NCBI RefSeq assembly: GCF_051020955.1
Contig: NW_027476506.1
Location: forward strand, 1 to 64,000
Direction of reading: 5' to 3'
Source of the DNA: Megalopta genalis
Taxonomy: Eukaryota > Arthropoda > Insecta > Hymenoptera > Halictidae
DNA length: 64,000 nucleotides
The notes under the pieces: generated by a model
Databases searched by the model: none
The model's input: the letters and a program-made list of their open reading frames with translations, nothing else
What the model was told of the DNA's origin: nothing
Program-made: the position numbers and the translations under genes
In this document: one piece after another, positions 61,970 through 64,000 of the stretch
How positions within the stretch are numbered: position 1 is the stretch's first letter
Layout of the letters: each line of letters opens with the position of its first letter

Positions 61970-64000
61970 ATGTAGAAGGTTTAGCTTCAAAACAATAAGA
62001 GGTAGAAGGTTTAGCTTCAAATCAATAGAATGTAGAAGATTGAGCTCCAAATGAATGCGATGTAGAAAGTTTAGCTTCAAATCCATACGAAACACTTGAT
62101 TTAGCTTCAAATCAATTCGAAGGACAAGGCTTAGATTCAAATCCATGCGAAACAAATGATTTAGCTTCAAATACTTGTGATATACGTTATTTAGATTGAA
62201 CTGCATGCGCAACGAACGAGTTAGCTTCAAATCCATGCGAAACACATGATTTAACTGCAAATCAATGCGAAGAAGAAGGTTTAGCTTCAAATCCATGCGA
62301 AACAAATGATATAGCTTCAAACACTTGGGGTGTAAGTGATATAGCTTCAAATGAAGACTAATCAAAGGAGTTAGCTTCAAAATCCACGCGATACACATGA
62401 TTTAGCTTCAAATACTAGCGATATAAGTAATGTAGATTCAACTGCATGCGAAACGAACGAGTTAGCTTCATATCCATGCGAAACACATGATTTAGCTGCA
62501 AATCATTGCGATGTAGAAGGTTTATCTTCAAAACAATAAGAGGTAGAAGGTTTAGCTTCAAATCAATAGAATGCAGAAGATTTAGCTTCAAATCAATGCG
62601 ATGTAGAAGGTTTAGCTTCAAATCCATACGAAACACAAGATTTAGTTTCAAATACTTGCGATATAAGTGATGTAGAATCCACTGCAGGCGAAACGAACGA
62701 GTTAGCTTCAAATCCATTCAAAACTCATGATTTAGCAGCAAATCAATATGATGTAGAAGGTTTAGTTTCAAATCCATGCGATACACAAGATTTAGCTTCA
62801 AATCAATGCGATGTAGTAGGCTCAGCTTCAAATCCATGCGATATAAGTGATATAGCTTAAAAAGCAGGACGAACAAACGAGGTAGCTTCAATTCCATGCG
62901 AAACAAATGATTTAGCTTCAAATCAATGGGTAGTAGAAGGCGTAGCTTCATATCCATGTGAAACAAATGGTTTATCTTCAAATCAATGCGATGTAGAAGT
63001 TTTAGCTTCAAATCCGTGCGATACACAAGATTTAGCTTCAAATCAATGCGATGTGGTAGGTTCAGCTTCAAATCCATGCGGCACATATGATTTAGCTTCA
63101 ACTACTTGCGATATAAGTGATATAGTTTCAAATGGAGGCGAAACGAACGAGTTAGCTTCAAATCCATGCGAAACACATGATTTAGCTGCAAATCAATGCG
63201 ATGTAGAAGGTTTAGCTTCAAATCCATGCGAAACAAATGGTTTAGCTACAAATACTTGTGATATACATTATTTAGCTACAACTGCATGCAAAACAAACGA
63301 GTTACCATCAAATCCATACGAAACACATGATTAAGCTTCAAATCAATGCGATGTAGATGGTTTGCTTCAAATCCATGCGATACACAAGATTTAGCTTCAA
63401 ATACTTGCGATATAAGTGACATAGTTTCAAATGGTGGCGAAACGAACGAGTTAGCTTCAAATCCATGCGAGACACATGACTTAGATGCAAATCAATGCGA
63501 TGTAGTAGGTTCAGCTTCAAATCCATGCGATATAAGTGATATAGCTTCAAAAGTAGGGGGAACAAACGAGGTAGCTTCAAATCCATGCGAAACAAATGGT
63601 TTAGCTACAAATACTTGTGATATAAATTATTTAGCTACAACTGCATGCGAAACTAACGAGTTAGCTTCAAAAACAATGCGGCACATATGATTTAGCTTCA
63701 AATTCCTGCGATATAAGTGATATAGTTTCAAATGGAGGCGAAACGAACGAGTTAGCTTCAAATCCATGCGAAACACATGATTTAGCTGCAAATCAATGCG
63801 ATGTAGAAGGTTTAGCTTCAAATCCATGCGACACACTAGATTTAGCTTCAAATCAATGCGATGTAGAAAGCTTAGCTTCAAATCCATGCGAATCAAATGG
63901 TTTAGCTTCAAATACTTGTGATATACGTTATTTAGAATGAGCTGCATGCGCAACGAACGAGTTAGCTGCAAATCCATGCGAAACACATGATTTAGCTGCA

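Larger units (their letters stand above)
24980..64000. repeat. Satellite block C, 30-bp tandem units to the window end
   Basis: About 39 kb is filled with the same satellite; no gene, RNA gene or further transposon is seen. From 24980 to about 31 kb it resembles block B. From about 31.3 to 35 kb the units are more varied. From about 37.5 kb to the end they are more uniform, with CDTQD/CDVVG two-unit cycles mixed with five-unit cycles. The 150-bp cycle is plain at 61381-61530 (tails GGETNE, CETHD, CDVEG, RETYD, CDISD). It extends beyond the window. Confidence 0.95.

Noticed and set aside
1..64000. CRISPR array
   Set aside because: Repeats are directly adjacent 30-bp units without unique spacers, and the context is eukaryotic with Gypsy elements.
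1..64000. Giant host gene encoding ten-residue repeats
   Set aside because: In-frame stops and frame-shifting units are amplified with the array, several frames on both strands are equally open, and codon third positions are not more variable than others.
1..64000. Telomeric repeat or rDNA spacer
   Set aside because: The unit is 30 bp with no G-rich telomere motif, and no rRNA sequence is recognised.

Overview
The window is eukaryotic, repeat-dominated DNA. Two kinds of sequence fill it: (1) about 55 kb of a tandem satellite with a 30-bp basic unit, and (2) two nearly identical copies, both on the + strand, of a Ty3/Gypsy-type LTR retrotransposon inserted in that satellite. I find no single-copy host gene, no tRNA or rRNA, and no bacterial operon structure. 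The retroelement (short Gag with a C-x2-H-x9-C-x3-C end, PR-RT-RNaseH-IN order, LTR with a TCAGTT initiator and an ATAT target duplication) resembles arthropod, probably insect, Ty3/Gypsy elements. The host species cannot be named from the sequence.

Layout: 1-4831 satellite block A; 4832-9393 retroelement copy 1; 9394-20396 satellite block B; 20397-24975 retroelement copy 2; 24976-64000 satellite block C. Each 30-bp unit has a nearly fixed first part (TTAGCTTCAAAT), three variable bases, a TGCGA core and a variable tail. Units of different tail types follow each other in a fixed order of five, giving a 150-bp higher-order repeat over much of the array; some stretches use two-unit (60-bp) cycles. 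Larger tandem and segmental duplications, from about 0.4 to 7.7 kb, lie on top.

The retroelement copies share their flanking satellite, their defects and their old 5'/3' LTR differences. They are therefore one insertion that was later copied inside a segment of about 7.7 kb, not two independent insertions. The element has a primer-binding site matching tRNA-Trp, a short Gag without the usual capsid core, a well-formed candidate -1 frameshift signal (G GGA AAC, 7-nt spacer, 6-bp stem) between gag and pol, and a pol reading frame broken once before the integrase. There is no env. Its own proteins are probably not fully functional.

The satellite shows open frames on both strands because the unit length is a multiple of three and lacks stops in several frames. 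Recurrent units carrying in-frame stops, recurrent 29- and 31-bp units and variation at all codon positions argue that it is not protein-coding. The features of most interest are the 30/150-bp hierarchy with a conserved box and one CpG per unit, co-amplification of a retroelement with the satellite, the frameshift signal, and a hairpin-loop inversion between the two 3' LTR copies.
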